Shown piece by piece: positions 32,885 through 42,068 of a stretch of DNA of 64,000 bases. Within the stretch, counting starts at the first letter, position 1; every line of letters begins with the position of its first letter. Position numbers and translations under genes: made by a program. Below the pieces are notes generated by a model. That model did not search any database. It was not told where the DNA came from and saw only the letters and a program-made list of their open reading frames with translations. The DNA is from Thermococcus barophilus MP (GTDB lineage Archaea; Methanobacteriota_B; Thermococci; Thermococcales; Thermococcaceae). The DNA is taken from positions 1,364,001-1,428,000 of the forward strand of contig NC_014804.1 of assembly GCF_000151105.2 (NCBI RefSeq), read 5' to 3'.

Positions 32885-33979
32885 TTATCCTTTTACCTTC
32901 AATTTTTCCACTCCCACCATTTCAGCTATCTGATTGAGCTCTTCCAGAACTTTCTTGTAAATTGGAATGCCGATCTTTAATCTTGTTTGCATCGTGAGAA
33001 AGCCCTTTTCGCCATGAATCCAGATCCTCTCAAAATCCTTATGCCTCTTCGAACTTTTCAACTCTTCAATCATCCTGCTCATCTTCTCCTTAAACTCCTC
33101 AAGCGGAACAAAAGCTTCAATATTAATCGCCATGAAGAAGTGGTCAACCTCACTGTGCCTTTCACTCGTATTCTTCACATGCCTACTCCAAGTTCCTCCA
33201 CTCAGAATCCCAGCCAAAATGTCAACCATCACGCTGAGCCCATAACCCTTATGCCCACCAAAAAGCTCTCCAAAGCCCCCCAAAGGCAGCAAAGCACCGC
33301 CATTGAAAACCTTCTCCACATCCGTGGTTATATTACCCTCACTATCAATCGCCCAGCCTTCTGGGATTGGCTTTCCCTTTCTGCGGTAAACCTCAAGCTT
33401 CCCAATTGGAACCACACTCGTAGCCATATCAAGCAAAAACGGCTTATCCTTGGTTGGAGCAGCCAAAGCAATTGGATTCGTCCCCAAAAACCTCTCCACA
33501 CCACCAGTTGGAGCAACCAACGGACGAGAATTCGTCATGCTGATTCCAATCATCCCCTCCACAGCAGCCATCAAAGCATAATATCCAGCAATACCATAGT
33601 GGTTACTGTTTCTAACTACAACAACACCAATTCCACTCTTTTTGGCTTTTTCAATCGCCAGCTTCATCGCCTTATAACCAACAACTTGACCTAACCCCTC
33701 ATCACCATCAATCAACGCGTAGGAAGCTCCTTCCCTGACAATTCTAATGTTTGGCTTCAAATTTATTCCTCCGCTGAGAATTCCATCAACGTATCTCTTT
33801 AAACGCTGGACTCCATGACTCTCAATCCCCCTCAAATCAGCCATGATCAAATTGTCAGCAACTATTTCTGCATCTTCTTTAGGAACTCCAAGCTTCATGA
33901 GAACCTTCACGACAAATGAGAAGAGCTCATCCCTGGAAACCCTAACATAATTTTCATCAATGTAACCCTTTTCAAACAT
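32885..33979 (-). CDS. mdh: Malate/L-lactate dehydrogenase, LDH2/MDH2 (YlbC/YiaK) family
   Basis: The 364-residue product carries LDH2-family motifs: ADLRGIESHGVQRL, RNSNHYGIAGYYA, FLGTNPIALAAPT, LLDMATSVVPIGK and GHKGYGLSVMVDI. It oxidises malate (or a related 2-hydroxyacid) with NAD(P). GGTGGTGCT precedes the ATG. It is convergent with the TctA gene (stops adjacent) and divergent from the ABC transporter at 34065. Together with malic enzyme it suggests a C4-acid pathway. Confidence 0.9.
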   Translation of the reverse strand: MFEKGYIDENYVRVSRDELFSFVVKVLMKLGVPKEDAEIVADNLIMADLRGIESHGVQRLKRYVDGILSGGINLKPNIRIVREGASYALIDGDEGLGQVVGYKAMKLAIEKAKKSGIGVVVVRNSNHYGIAGYYALMAAVEGMIGISMTNSRPLVAPTGGVERFLGTNPIALAAPTKDKPFLLDMATSVVPIGKLEVYRRKGKPIPEGWAIDSEGNITTDVEKVFNGGALLPLGGFGELFGGHKGYGLSVMVDILAGILSGGTWSRHVKNTSERHSEVDHFFMAINIEAFVPLEEFKEKMSRMIEELKSSKRHKDFERIWIHGEKGFLTMQTRLKIGIPIYKKVLEELNQIAEMVGVEKLKVKG

Positions 33980-34034
33980 AGCACCACCGAAAAATTTTGG
34001 GCTTTGCAGGTTAAACGCTTTGTGCTAATCAAAG

Positions 34035-34043
34035 TTTATAAAA
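34035..34043 (+). promoter_or_regulatory. TATA box for the leaderless ABC permease gene
   Basis: TTTATAAAA is centred about 26 nt before the ATG at 34065, which therefore is probably the first transcribed codon or close to it. Confidence 0.5.
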
Positions 34044-34064
34044 GAGCAAAACTAAGTTTTGAGC

Positions 34065-35687
34065 ATGAGGACAAAGCTCATCCTGATGATCCCCATAACA
34101 TTCCTAATCCTTTTCTTCTATCTCCCTCTCATCAGCATAATCCATGAAGGGCTCTGGGACAATGGATTTACGCTCAAATACCTCAAAGCTGTTCTCTCCA
34201 ACAGCTATCACCGGGGAATAATCCTTTTTACCATTAAGCAGGCTTTAGCCTCAACCCTGCTCACTTTGGCTTTAGGTCTGCCTGGAGCCTACATCTTTGC
34301 AAAATATGACTTTCCAGGAAAGAGCTTTGTGAAGGCAATTCTCACTGTCCCATTCGTGATGCCAAGCATAATGGTCGCCCTTGGTTTCATCCTACTCTTT
34401 GGAAAGCAGGGCTTCTTTACACAGCTCATTGGACGGGATTTGGGAATCCTCTACTCCTGGAAAGCCATTTTAATAGCTCACGCTTTTTACAACTTTCCCA
34501 TTGTAGTTCGAATGGTCTCCTCTCTTTGGCAGCGCATAAACCCCCACTATGAGGAAGTTGCAATGAGCCTTGGAGCTAAGGGGTTCACGCTTTTTAGAAA
34601 AGTTACTTTGCCAATGCTTTTGCCCGGAATCTTTGCGTCATCCATGCTCACGTTCATCTTCTGCTTCCTTAGCTTTTCAATTCCCCTTATTTTAGGAGGC
34701 TACAAGTACGCCACAATTGAAGTCGATATCTTCACTTCAATCATGACCCTGCTGGATTTCAAAGTTGGCTCTGCTTTAGCTATAATCCAAATCACCCTAA
34801 GCTTTGCATTCATGTACATCTACATCAAAAGCCTCGACATGTATGCGAAAGCTGAGGAGCAGAGAATTTTTAGACAACCTCAAAAGCTGACGTTGAAGGA
34901 GCTGGCGAGCTTAAAAGGTTTATTGATTGGAATTTACTCCCTGGTTGTATTCATATTCATAATCTCACCCCTCTTGGCAGTTCTTTATGACTCCCTGATT
35001 TTCCAGGGAAAATTCAGTCTTGAATGGTATAGGAGGGTATTCAGTGCAAAATACAACCCAATCTTTGGAGCTAACACTTTAATTGCAATCAAGAACTCAC
35101 TCCTCTTTGGATTTTCAGCTGTTTTGCTATCAACAACAATCGCTTTAATTATAGCATATGCCTTACATAGATGGCAGTTTAAAGGCAAAAACATCTTTGA
35201 GGCTCTGGTAATGCTACCCCTTGGTTCCTCGGCAATAACCCTTGGTTTGGGATACATAAGAACCTTTCACAAGCCGCCGCTTGAGCTTCTTGGCACTTGG
35301 TACATCATCGTCTTTGCACACACAATCATAGCCTATCCCTTCGTTTTAAGAGCAGTCTCAGCCGTATTAAGAAAAATAAAGCCAAACCTAAAAGAGGCAG
35401 CATTGAGCTTAGGAGCAAAAGAATGGCAGGCTTTTCTTAAGGTTGAACTGCCTCTATCTTTGGGAGGAATAATCGTTGGAGCCATCTTTGCCTTTGCAAT
35501 AAGCATAGCGGAGCTTGGTGCCACTTACATGCTTTATCAACCCGAATACACGACGATAACCATAGCAGTCTATAGATTTTTGAGTGCAAGACAGTGGGGA
35601 AGTGCCTCAGCTTTATCCGTCATTTTGATGATTGTCTCAGCAGTGAGCTTTATGATAATTGAGAGGATTGGTGAGGAGATATGGTGA
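34065..35687 (+). CDS. Fused-permease ABC transporter protein, Fe(III)/thiamine type
   Basis: The 540-residue protein is a tandem fusion of two permease domains with about twelve membrane helices and two EAA loops ([38 protein letters not shown]). This is the FbpB/ThiP architecture. The ATG at 34065 fits a leaderless start; a TTG at 34059 is the alternative. The ATPase gene overlaps by 7 nt. No binding protein is adjacent, so iron, thiamine and other substrates all remain possible. Confidence 0.85.
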   Translation: MRTKLILMIPITFLILFFYLPLISIIHEGLWDNGFTLKYLKAVLSNSYHRGIILFTIKQALASTLLTLALGLPGAYIFAKYDFPGKSFVKAILTVPFVMPSIMVALGFILLFGKQGFFTQLIGRDLGILYSWKAILIAHAFYNFPIVVRMVSSLWQRINPHYEEVAMSLGAKGFTLFRKVTLPMLLPGIFASSMLTFIFCFLSFSIPLILGGYKYATIEVDIFTSIMTLLDFKVGSALAIIQITLSFAFMYIYIKSLDMYAKAEEQRIFRQPQKLTLKELASLKGLLIGIYSLVVFIFIISPLLAVLYDSLIFQGKFSLEWYRRVFSAKYNPIFGANTLIAIKNSLLFGFSAVLLSTTIALIIAYALHRWQFKGKNIFEALVMLPLGSSAITLGLGYIRTFHKPPLELLGTWYIIVFAHTIIAYPFVLRAVSAVLRKIKPNLKEAALSLGAKEWQAFLKVELPLSLGGIIVGAIFAFAISIAELGATYMLYQPEYTTITIAVYRFLSARQWGSASALSVILMIVSAVSFMIIERIGEEIW

Positions 35688-36682
35688 GCGTTGAGCTTAG
35701 AGGAATCCTCAAGATACTTGGGGATTTCAGGCTTGAAATAGAAAGGTTAAAAGCTAAGGAAGGAGAGTTTCTGACGCTTCTCGGTCCTTCTGGATGCGGA
35801 AAGACAACAACCCTTAGGATAATAGCCGGTTTTGAAAAGCCAGACAGAGGGGAGGTCCTATTCAACGGCAGAATCATGAATGAAATTCCACCATATGAGC
35901 GGAACATCGGAATAGTTTTCCAAGACTATGCCCTCTTCCCACACATGACTGTTTTTAAGAACATTGCTTTTGGTTTAGAGCTTAGAAAGCTCCCAAGAGA
36001 AGAGATAGAGAAAAGAGTTCGGCAAGCTATAAAGCTGGTCGGCTTGGAAGGATTCGAGAACCGCTATCCAGAGCAGCTCAGCGGGGGACAGCAACAGAGA
36101 GTTGCACTTGCAAGGGCTCTGGTAATTGAGCCAAAAGTTCTGCTTTTGGATGAGCCATTGAGCAATCTTGATGCAAAGATTAGGGAGCGTTTAAGGGGAG
36201 AGATAAAGCGCATCCAAAAAGAGCTTGGCATAACAACAATTTATGTTACTCATGATCAGGAGGAAGCGATGGCAATAAGCGACAGAATCGCAGTGATGAA
36301 CGACGGCAGAATTGAACAAGTTGGGAAGCCCCTGGAGCTCTATTATCACCCAAAAACAGAGTTCGTTGCAAAGTTTTTAGGACTGTCAAATATCATTGAG
36401 CTTGAAGCCGAAAATGGGAAAGCCTGTCTCGGAAAGCTGTGCTTCAACGTTGGCAAAGACGGAAAAGTTAGGATATTCTTCAGACCTGAAAGCGTTTACA
36501 TAACTGAAGGAGACTTTGCTGAAATTGTTAGCTATGAGCTCTTGCCTGGAAGGATTAGGCTGAGATTTTCCATTGAGGATAAAGAGATAATTGCCGAACG
36601 CTTTTTAGATGAACTGCCATTTAACGTTGAAAATATGCCAAAAAGAGTTGGTGTGTATGTGAAATCGTTTGCTCTCCTTTAA
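35681..36682 (+). CDS. ABC transporter ATP-binding protein, Fe(III)/thiamine/spermidine type
   Basis: The 333-residue ATPase has Walker [14 protein letters not shown]-loop [10 protein letters not shown], signature [15 protein letters not shown], Walker [14 protein letters not shown]-loop VTHDQEEAM, and a C-terminal TOBE-like regulatory domain (about 235-333). It overlaps the permease gene by 7 nt and would energise it. Confidence 0.9.
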   Translation: MVSVELRGILKILGDFRLEIERLKAKEGEFLTLLGPSGCGKTTTLRIIAGFEKPDRGEVLFNGRIMNEIPPYERNIGIVFQDYALFPHMTVFKNIAFGLELRKLPREEIEKRVRQAIKLVGLEGFENRYPEQLSGGQQQRVALARALVIEPKVLLLDEPLSNLDAKIRERLRGEIKRIQKELGITTIYVTHDQEEAMAISDRIAVMNDGRIEQVGKPLELYYHPKTEFVAKFLGLSNIIELEAENGKACLGKLCFNVGKDGKVRIFFRPESVYITEGDFAEIVSYELLPGRIRLRFSIEDKEIIAERFLDELPFNVENMPKRVGVYVKSFALL

Positions 36683-36749
36683 TTTCACGGATTTTCATAA
36701 CATTCAACTCTTGGCCCATCATTATTCCGCTTCATTGTTTAACATTTTC

Positions 36750-36788
36750 TTGTTGAAAAACTTTAAATATTTTGCCGATTTTCAACAA
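36750..36788 (+). promoter_or_regulatory. 10-bp inverted repeat flanking the TATA box of the purine permease gene
   Basis: TTGTTGAAAA (36750-36759) and TTTTCAACAA (36779-36788) form a perfect 10-bp inverted repeat. The 19-bp spacer contains the TATA box (TTTAAATATT at 36762-36771). A protein bound here would block TFB/TBP access, so this looks like a repressor operator for the gene at 36822. Confidence 0.6.
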
Positions 36789-36821
36789 ATTGATGCAAAT
36801 CAATAGCTCAAGGTGATTCGG

Positions 36822-38186
36822 ATGGATGCCGTTAGGGAGGTAGAGATTGGAGTGAAGAGAAACAAGAACTGGTTTGAGGAGTACTTTGACTTCGCTTACC
36901 ACAACACTGACTTGAGAACGGAGATTTTAGCCGGGATAACAACCTTCATGACAATGGCATACATCCTTTTCGTTAACCCAGCGATTTTAAGCGATGCCAT
37001 TGGTAAAGACGCAATTCCTTCACTGGTTACGGCAACAGCCCTTTCAGCTGGTCTGGCAACTATCCTCATGGGGCTGTATGCAAAGAAGCCATTCGCATTG
37101 GCTCCTGGAATGGGGCTCAATGCTTACTTCACCTACGGTGTTGTAAAGGGAATGGGCTACTCATGGCAAGTGGCTTTGGCTGCCGTTTTTGTAGAGGGTT
37201 TAATCTTCATTGCACTCACCCTTACAAAAGTGAGAAGCGCTATTATACACGCAATCCCGCTCTCCCAGAAATACGCAATTGGTGCTGGAATCGGTCTGTT
37301 TCTGACAATCATCGGAATGCAGGAGGCTGGTTTTGTAGTTGACAGTCCAGCTACATTGATAACTTTCGGTGCTCAGAACGTTGCAAAGCCAGAGTTCTGG
37401 TTGGCCATATTCGGCTTGTTCTTTGCAGCAATCCTCATCTCAAGAGGCATTAAGGGAGCTTTGCTAATCTCAATCCTCACAACAACGGTAATTGGAATTG
37501 TTTTGGGTATAACACCAGCTCCTGATAGGCTATTTGCGATGCCAACGCTCAGCCACACGTTCCTCCAGATGGACTTAAGAGGTCTCTTAAGTGTTGGAGC
37601 CATCGGTGTTGTCTTTGCATTCTTCATGGTGGACTTCTTCGATACACTCGGCACAATTACTGGATTGAGTGCAAAGGCTGGCTTCCTGACAAAGGAGGGA
37701 AAAGTCCCAGATGCTGAGAAGGTTTTGCTAACAGATGCAATAGGAACAACGGTTGGTGCTGTCTTGGGGACTTCAACGGTCACAACATACATTGAGAGCG
37801 CTGCAGGTATAGAGGAAGGTGGTAGAACAGGAATGACGGCATTAGTCACTGGGGCGCTGTTCTTAGTTATTGGTCTTTTCATTTCACCAATCGCTACAGT
37901 TATTCCAGCCTATGCAACTGCTCCCGCATTGATCATAGTCGGCTACTACATGCTGAGCGCCATCAGAGGAGTTGACTTCAGCGATCCAACAGAAGCTATT
38001 CCAGCATTCTTAGTTCTCGTTACAATACCCTTCACGTATTCAATAGCAGATGGAATAGGCATGGGGTTCATAAGCTATGCAGTTGTAAAAACATTAAGCG
38101 GAAGGTACAAAGAAGTGCACCCACTGCTGTACATCTTAGCCGGCATATTCGTCTTATACTTCCTCTACCTTGGAGGAGTCTTTTGA
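36822..38186 (+). CDS. AzgA-type NCS2 purine permease (guanine/hypoxanthine)
   Basis: The 454-residue protein has 12 to 14 membrane segments and AzgA-like motifs: an early TTFMTMAYILFVNP, APGMGLNAYFTY, FFMVDFFDTLGTITG and the TSTVTTYIESAAGIEEGGRTG loop. It imports purine bases by ion symport. The ATG at 36822 has AGGTGATTCGG upstream. An inverted repeat around its TATA box suggests tight control. The DtxR-type gene on the opposite strand overlaps its 3' end by 33 nt. Confidence 0.9.
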   Translation: MDAVREVEIGVKRNKNWFEEYFDFAYHNTDLRTEILAGITTFMTMAYILFVNPAILSDAIGKDAIPSLVTATALSAGLATILMGLYAKKPFALAPGMGLNAYFTYGVVKGMGYSWQVALAAVFVEGLIFIALTLTKVRSAIIHAIPLSQKYAIGAGIGLFLTIIGMQEAGFVVDSPATLITFGAQNVAKPEFWLAIFGLFFAAILISRGIKGALLISILTTTVIGIVLGITPAPDRLFAMPTLSHTFLQMDLRGLLSVGAIGVVFAFFMVDFFDTLGTITGLSAKAGFLTKEGKVPDAEKVLLTDAIGTTVGAVLGTSTVTTYIESAAGIEEGGRTGMTALVTGALFLVIGLFISPIATVIPAYATAPALIIVGYYMLSAIRGVDFSDPTEAIPAFLVLVTIPFTYSIADGIGMGFISYAVVKTLSGRYKEVHPLLYILAGIFVLYFLYLGGVF

Positions 38187-38618
38187 TTTCTTTTCCTCCT
38201 TTTCTATATGCTCCTTTATGAACTGCTTGATTACATAAGGGCACTGCTCCTGAATGTACTTCGCAAATTCTCTGATTCTCTCTGCTGTAATCTCGTGGAC
38301 ATAGTGCTCGAATTGGCAAGCATCTTCTTCAGCTATCTCTGGAGGAATACCCAAGATATTTATGAAAAACTCCGTTAACAGCAGGTGCTTAGAATAAGTC
38401 TTTTCTGCAATCTCTCTTCCTTTTTCAGTTAGCAAAATCCTATCATACTTCTCATACTCAACTAAACCTTTCTCGCTGAGCTTCTTAAGGGCATCGACAA
38501 CGCTTGGAGGCCTTACCCTAAGCTTTTTGGCAATATCCTTAATCCTAATTATACCTTTTCTCTTATATAAGAGGTACATCGCTTCAAGATATTCTTCTTC
38601 TCTTTTGCTGATTTCCAT
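38154..38618 (-). CDS. DtxR/MntR-family metal-dependent transcriptional regulator
   Basis: The 154-residue product starts with a winged helix (KREEEYLEAMYLLYKRKG, IAKKLRVRPPSVVDALKKL) and has the dimerisation/metal region with ILGIPPEIAEEDACQFEHYVHE, the Glu/Cys/Glu/His pattern of DtxR-type regulators. It ends with a charged tail. It would repress metal transport genes when bound to Fe or Mn. It is convergent with and overlaps the purine permease gene; targets are unknown. Confidence 0.9.
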   Translation of the reverse strand: MEISKREEEYLEAMYLLYKRKGIIRIKDIAKKLRVRPPSVVDALKKLSEKGLVEYEKYDRILLTEKGREIAEKTYSKHLLLTEFFINILGIPPEIAEEDACQFEHYVHEITAERIREFAKYIQEQCPYVIKQFIKEHIEKEEKKSKDSSKVEEV

Positions 38619-38715
38619 TCAACCCACCCAAATTAGATTTACCTAAAGAATTTAAGTGCTTTTTGGTAACGCAGATATTAAAAACTCCAAAGCAAAACTC
38701 CAAATGGTGGTGTGT

Positions 38716-39306
38716 ATGAAAGTTTATGAGCCGCTGATGCTGGCAATGCCGTTAGCAAAATGGATGAGTGAGTTTATCATCGAAAACAAAAAGCTCCCCA
38801 CAGGAGACGATGTTAGAAAGTTCTTGAGATATAACAACCTTGAGGAGATTTGTTTAGATGAAGGATTAGTTCTTCACAGAGGAAAATTCGTTCTAACGTT
38901 AACTTTCCCAGCAAAAGAACATATAATCGTTGACATAATTTCATCAAGTGGAGAGCTGAGCGATGCTCTTGAGGTTATAGCGTATCATGACAGAAAGCTT
39001 GAAGCTTACGTTATTGAAATCATCCCGGCAAATGAGCTCGAATTTGAAGGCAATATTGGGCTTGAACCTGTAATTATCGATGACAAGGGCTTTGAGCTGA
39101 AAAGCTATCCGGTTCTCGGACATTTTGAGGAAGAAAAAGATGGAGTGTTTCTGGTTATTGACAGTGAAACGTATCAAAGATGGGGGGAGAGCGGGAAACT
39201 TGACATCTGTCCAATATGTGGTGCTGAAGGATTGGCGTGGAGAAAAAATGAAGCCTACTGCAATTCCTGTGGGTTTGGAATTAAAGTTAAGGGGGGCAGA
39301 CAATGA
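38716..39306 (+). CDS. Unknown protein with C-terminal zinc ribbon
   Basis: The 196-residue product has an N-terminal helical part, a beta-rich middle and a C-terminal zinc ribbon (CPICGAEG...YCNSCG, about 168-192). The ATG at 38716 has GGTGGTGTGT upstream; the longer frame from 38656 has no site. It overlaps the aldolase gene by 4 nt, so the two form an operon. I do not recognise the family. Confidence 0.7.
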   Translation: MKVYEPLMLAMPLAKWMSEFIIENKKLPTGDDVRKFLRYNNLEEICLDEGLVLHRGKFVLTLTFPAKEHIIVDIISSSGELSDALEVIAYHDRKLEAYVIEIIPANELEFEGNIGLEPVIIDDKGFELKSYPVLGHFEEEKDGVFLVIDSETYQRWGESGKLDICPICGAEGLAWRKNEAYCNSCGFGIKVKGGRQ

Positions 39307-39866
39307 GTCAGCTCATAAAGTCTATTCTTGTCAAGTATTCGCGCTTAGCTCATGAGAGAGGATTAACTGCTGCATTTGGCGGAAATCTGAGCATTCTTTT
39401 TAACGGAAAGATATTCATAAAAGCCACAGGAGCTGTTATGGATACCATGACGGAGCAGCAAGTGGCAGTCATTGACCTGAATGGGAAGCAAATCTCAGCT
39501 GTTAAGCCTTCATCAGAATGGAGGCTCCATTTGTTCATTTACCGCGAAAGAGAAGACATAAGGGCAATAGCTCATCTTCATCCTCCATACTCCATTGTTG
39601 CCTCAATCATTTTGAAGGGAGAACTTCCAATAATAACCCCAGAAGCAGAAATCTATCTCAAGAAAATTCCAATTGCAGAGTTTAAGCCAGCGGGAAGCGA
39701 AGAACTTGCAAAAGAAGTCACAAAATACATTAAAAATCATGATGCAGTTTTAATGGAGAGACACGGAATTGTCACAGTAGGAAAAAGCTTGAGAGAAGCG
39801 TTCTACAAAGCGGAGCTTGTCGAGGAAAGTGCAAAGCTTTGGTATTTAATAGAGGGCAAAAGGTGA
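39303..39866 (+). CDS. Class II aldolase/adducin family protein (L-fuculose-phosphate aldolase-like)
   Basis: The 187-residue product has the class II aldolase zinc motif AHLHPPYS (about 94-101), an upstream FGGNLSI phosphate-loop motif, PAGSEELA and MERHGIVTVG with the third zinc His. It would cleave a ketose-1-phosphate such as fuculose-1-phosphate to DHAP and an aldehyde; archaeal members can also act on related phosphates. It is translationally coupled to the preceding zinc-ribbon gene. Confidence 0.8.
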   Translation: MSQLIKSILVKYSRLAHERGLTAAFGGNLSILFNGKIFIKATGAVMDTMTEQQVAVIDLNGKQISAVKPSSEWRLHLFIYREREDIRAIAHLHPPYSIVASIILKGELPIITPEAEIYLKKIPIAEFKPAGSEELAKEVTKYIKNHDAVLMERHGIVTVGKSLREAFYKAELVEESAKLWYLIEGKR

Positions 39867-39882
39867 GCGTAAAAAACAAAAT

Positions 39883-40143
39883 TCACTGAATCTGCTCCAA
39901 GGCACCTAAAACTTCCCAGATTATGGTTCTTGTGTGGAGAGGCATGTTTGGATCTTCACTAATCTCCTCAAGGATTGCGATAGCATCGGCTGCCCTAACA
40001 GCGGGCTCTTTACTTCTATCCATCAAGTGCTCAATTGCCTCTTCAGCGGCCCTTCTAATATTTCTTGGGACAATTGTGTCTTGAACAACTTGCTCCTTGA
40101 GAACCTGAATAATCTGGTTGATCCTCTCCTCAACATCACTCAT
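39883..40143 (-). CDS. UPF0147 family protein
   Basis: The 86-residue all-helical product (MSDVEERINQIIQVLKEQ...SKEPAVRAADAIAILEEIS) matches UPF0147, a small archaeal family of unknown function. The ATG at 40143 is preceded by GGGGGTGATACAA. It is convergent with the aldolase gene. Confidence 0.85.
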   Translation of the reverse strand: MSDVEERINQIIQVLKEQVVQDTIVPRNIRRAAEEAIEHLMDRSKEPAVRAADAIAILEEISEDPNMPLHTRTIIWEVLGALEQIQ

Positions 40144-40232
40144 TTGTATCACCCCCTTTTACTAAGAATTGGTAACTAAAAATTTTCCAGTGGTATATTG
40201 CACTTTTGTAACTAAAAAGTTTTCGGTTGAGA

Positions 40233-40766
40233 TTAATACTCGACCCCTCTTCTGGCTGTGATCCCTTTTTGATAGGGATGCTTTATTTCTCTCATCTCAG
40301 TCACGTAATCAGCAAGCTCAAAGAGTTCCTCAGGACAGTAGCGACCCGTTAAAACAAGCTCGGTGTTTGGAGCTTTGCTTTTTACCAGCTCCTTTACTTC
40401 CTCAACGTCAAGCATTCCAAAGCCAAGAGCAACGCATATCTCATCCAAAACCACCAAATCCCATTCACCACTTTTAACCACTTCCTTAGCCCTTTCCAGA
40501 GCTCTCTTTGCTGCCTGAACATCATCCTCATCTGGCTCTCCATGAACAAACTTAGGCAAGCCATAGGACTCTATAACATAACCGCACTTCTCAGCCATGA
40601 AGTACTCCCCATAAACCTTCGGAGCTTTCATAAACTGGATTATAATCACTCTCCCCCCATTACCGAGCATCCTCAAAGCTAAACCTAAAGCCGCAGTGGT
40701 TTTTCCCTTCCCGTTGCCTGTGTATATGTGAACCAAACCAAGCTTTTTCTTCCAGCTTTCACTCAT
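40233..40766 (-). CDS. cobO: Cob(I)yrinic acid a,c-diamide adenosyltransferase (CobO/BtuR type)
   Basis: The 177-residue product has the P-loop HIYTGNGKGKTTAALGLALR (about 13-32), VIIIQFMK, WDLVVLDEICVAL and the ending HPYQKGITARRGVEY, all standard for CobA/CobO. It adenosylates cob(I)alamin or its precursors using ATP. GGTGATCTAA precedes the ATG. It is a lone gene, suggesting salvage; other cobalamin genes are not seen here. Confidence 0.9.
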   Translation of the reverse strand: MSESWKKKLGLVHIYTGNGKGKTTAALGLALRMLGNGGRVIIIQFMKAPKVYGEYFMAEKCGYVIESYGLPKFVHGEPDEDDVQAAKRALERAKEVVKSGEWDLVVLDEICVALGFGMLDVEEVKELVKSKAPNTELVLTGRYCPEELFELADYVTEMREIKHPYQKGITARRGVEY

Positions 40767-40860
40767 TTAGATCACCAAAGAGAGTTCACCTTGGAGTATT
40801 TATCCATTTCTGTGAAAGAGTTTTTAATCCACCGGTGCTTGATACAAGTTGGTGTTCCCG

Positions 40861-41946
40861 ATGAAAGCTCCGGACTTGGGAATTAAAATTGGATTTTATG
40901 AGCATGGAAAAAGGAACTCAATAACTGACGTTAAAGGCATTAAAGTTGGCCATGTAACTCTGATCAAAGGAGAAGGAAAGCTCGTTCCCGGAAAAGGTCC
41001 AGTTAGGACAGGTGTCACTGTTATTTTACCACATGATGGAAACATCTTCAAAGAGAAGCTCTTGGCAAGTGTCTTTGTGATGAACGGCTATGCAAAGCCC
41101 GTAGGACTGACTCAAATTAGAGAACTCGGCACACTCGAGACCCCCATAGCTTTAACAAATACTTTAAGCGTTTATACTGTTGCCGATGCCCTAACTGATT
41201 ACATGCTCGAGCAGAATGAAGATATAGGAGTTACAACGGGCTCAGTAAATCCTGTCGTTCTGGAGTGCAACGATTCCTATTTGAACGACCTCAGGGGAAA
41301 GCATGTGAAAAAAGAACATGTCTTTGAGGCAATAAAAAACGCAAGCGAGGACTTTGAGGAAGGTTCGGTTGGAGCAGGGACTGGAATGAGCTCCTTTGAA
41401 TTTAAGGGCGGAATAGGTTCTTCTTCAAGAGTCATTGAGATTGAGGGCAAGAGATACACGGTGGGTGCTCTGGTTTTAAACAATTTTGGAAAGAGGGAGG
41501 ATTTAACAATTGCTGGAGTTCCCGTCGGCTGGGAGCTTAGAGATTACCCGGGAAGAGCGAAGCCGAGCAAAGGGAGCATCATAATGATCCTTGCGACAGA
41601 TGCTCCGCTGACAGCAAGGCAGCTCTCCAGGTTGGCTAAAAGAGCAGTGGTTGGCTTAGCGAGAACTGGAGGTTACGCCTATCACGGAAGCGGTGACATA
41701 GCTTTGGCATTTTCAACGGCTCAAAGGATAAAGCACTATCAAAGAGGGGAGTTTGAAATGAAAATGCTCCCTGATGCAAGGCTCAACCGTCTCTTTAAAG
41801 CAGCTGCTGAAGCAACAGAAGAGGCGATAATCAACTCTCTGCTCCAAGCAAAGACAATGACTGGAAGAGACAATCATATACGCTACGCTTTGCCGCATGA
41901 TAAGCTGATCGAAATTATGAAAAAGTACAGGAGATTAGAAGGGTGA
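40861..41946 (+). CDS. P1-family peptidase (DmpA/beta-peptidyl aminopeptidase type)
   Basis: The 361-residue product has SITDVKGIKVGHVTL, VRTGVTVILP, TTGSVNPVVLECND, VGAGTGMSSFEFKGGIGSSS and GSIIMILATDAPLTARQL. In the family the enzyme self-cleaves at a Gly-Ser bond and uses the new N-terminal Ser; Gly238-Ser239 here fits. It probably releases N-terminal residues from small peptides. The ATG at 40861 has TTGGTG upstream. A 41-residue gene overlaps its stop. Confidence 0.85.
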   Translation: MKAPDLGIKIGFYEHGKRNSITDVKGIKVGHVTLIKGEGKLVPGKGPVRTGVTVILPHDGNIFKEKLLASVFVMNGYAKPVGLTQIRELGTLETPIALTNTLSVYTVADALTDYMLEQNEDIGVTTGSVNPVVLECNDSYLNDLRGKHVKKEHVFEAIKNASEDFEEGSVGAGTGMSSFEFKGGIGSSSRVIEIEGKRYTVGALVLNNFGKREDLTIAGVPVGWELRDYPGRAKPSKGSIIMILATDAPLTARQLSRLAKRAVVGLARTGGYAYHGSGDIALAFSTAQRIKHYQRGEFEMKMLPDARLNRLFKAAAEATEEAIINSLLQAKTMTGRDNHIRYALPHDKLIEIMKKYRRLEG

Positions 41947-42068
41947 ACCTTGTATTCTATGTGATCTCAGCGGCAGTGCTTATAGCAGTCCTTTATGCAA
42001 TGGAGAAAAGAAAAGAGCTTTCAGAGTTCACAAACAGAATTTTAAAGTTAGTGTTCAGGCTTGATTAG
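41943..42068 (+). CDS. 41-aa single-span membrane microprotein
   Basis: A 42-codon frame starts with GTG overlapping the peptidase stop (GGTGA) and ends with TAG. The product begins VNLVFYVISAAVLIAVLYA, one clear membrane span, and then a basic tail (KRKELSEF...). The coupled start and exact fit into the gap before the convergent endonuclease gene (4-nt overlap) support it. It could be a small regulator or a subunit of a membrane complex. Confidence 0.45.
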   Translation: MNLVFYVISAAVLIAVLYAMEKRKELSEFTNRILKLVFRLD

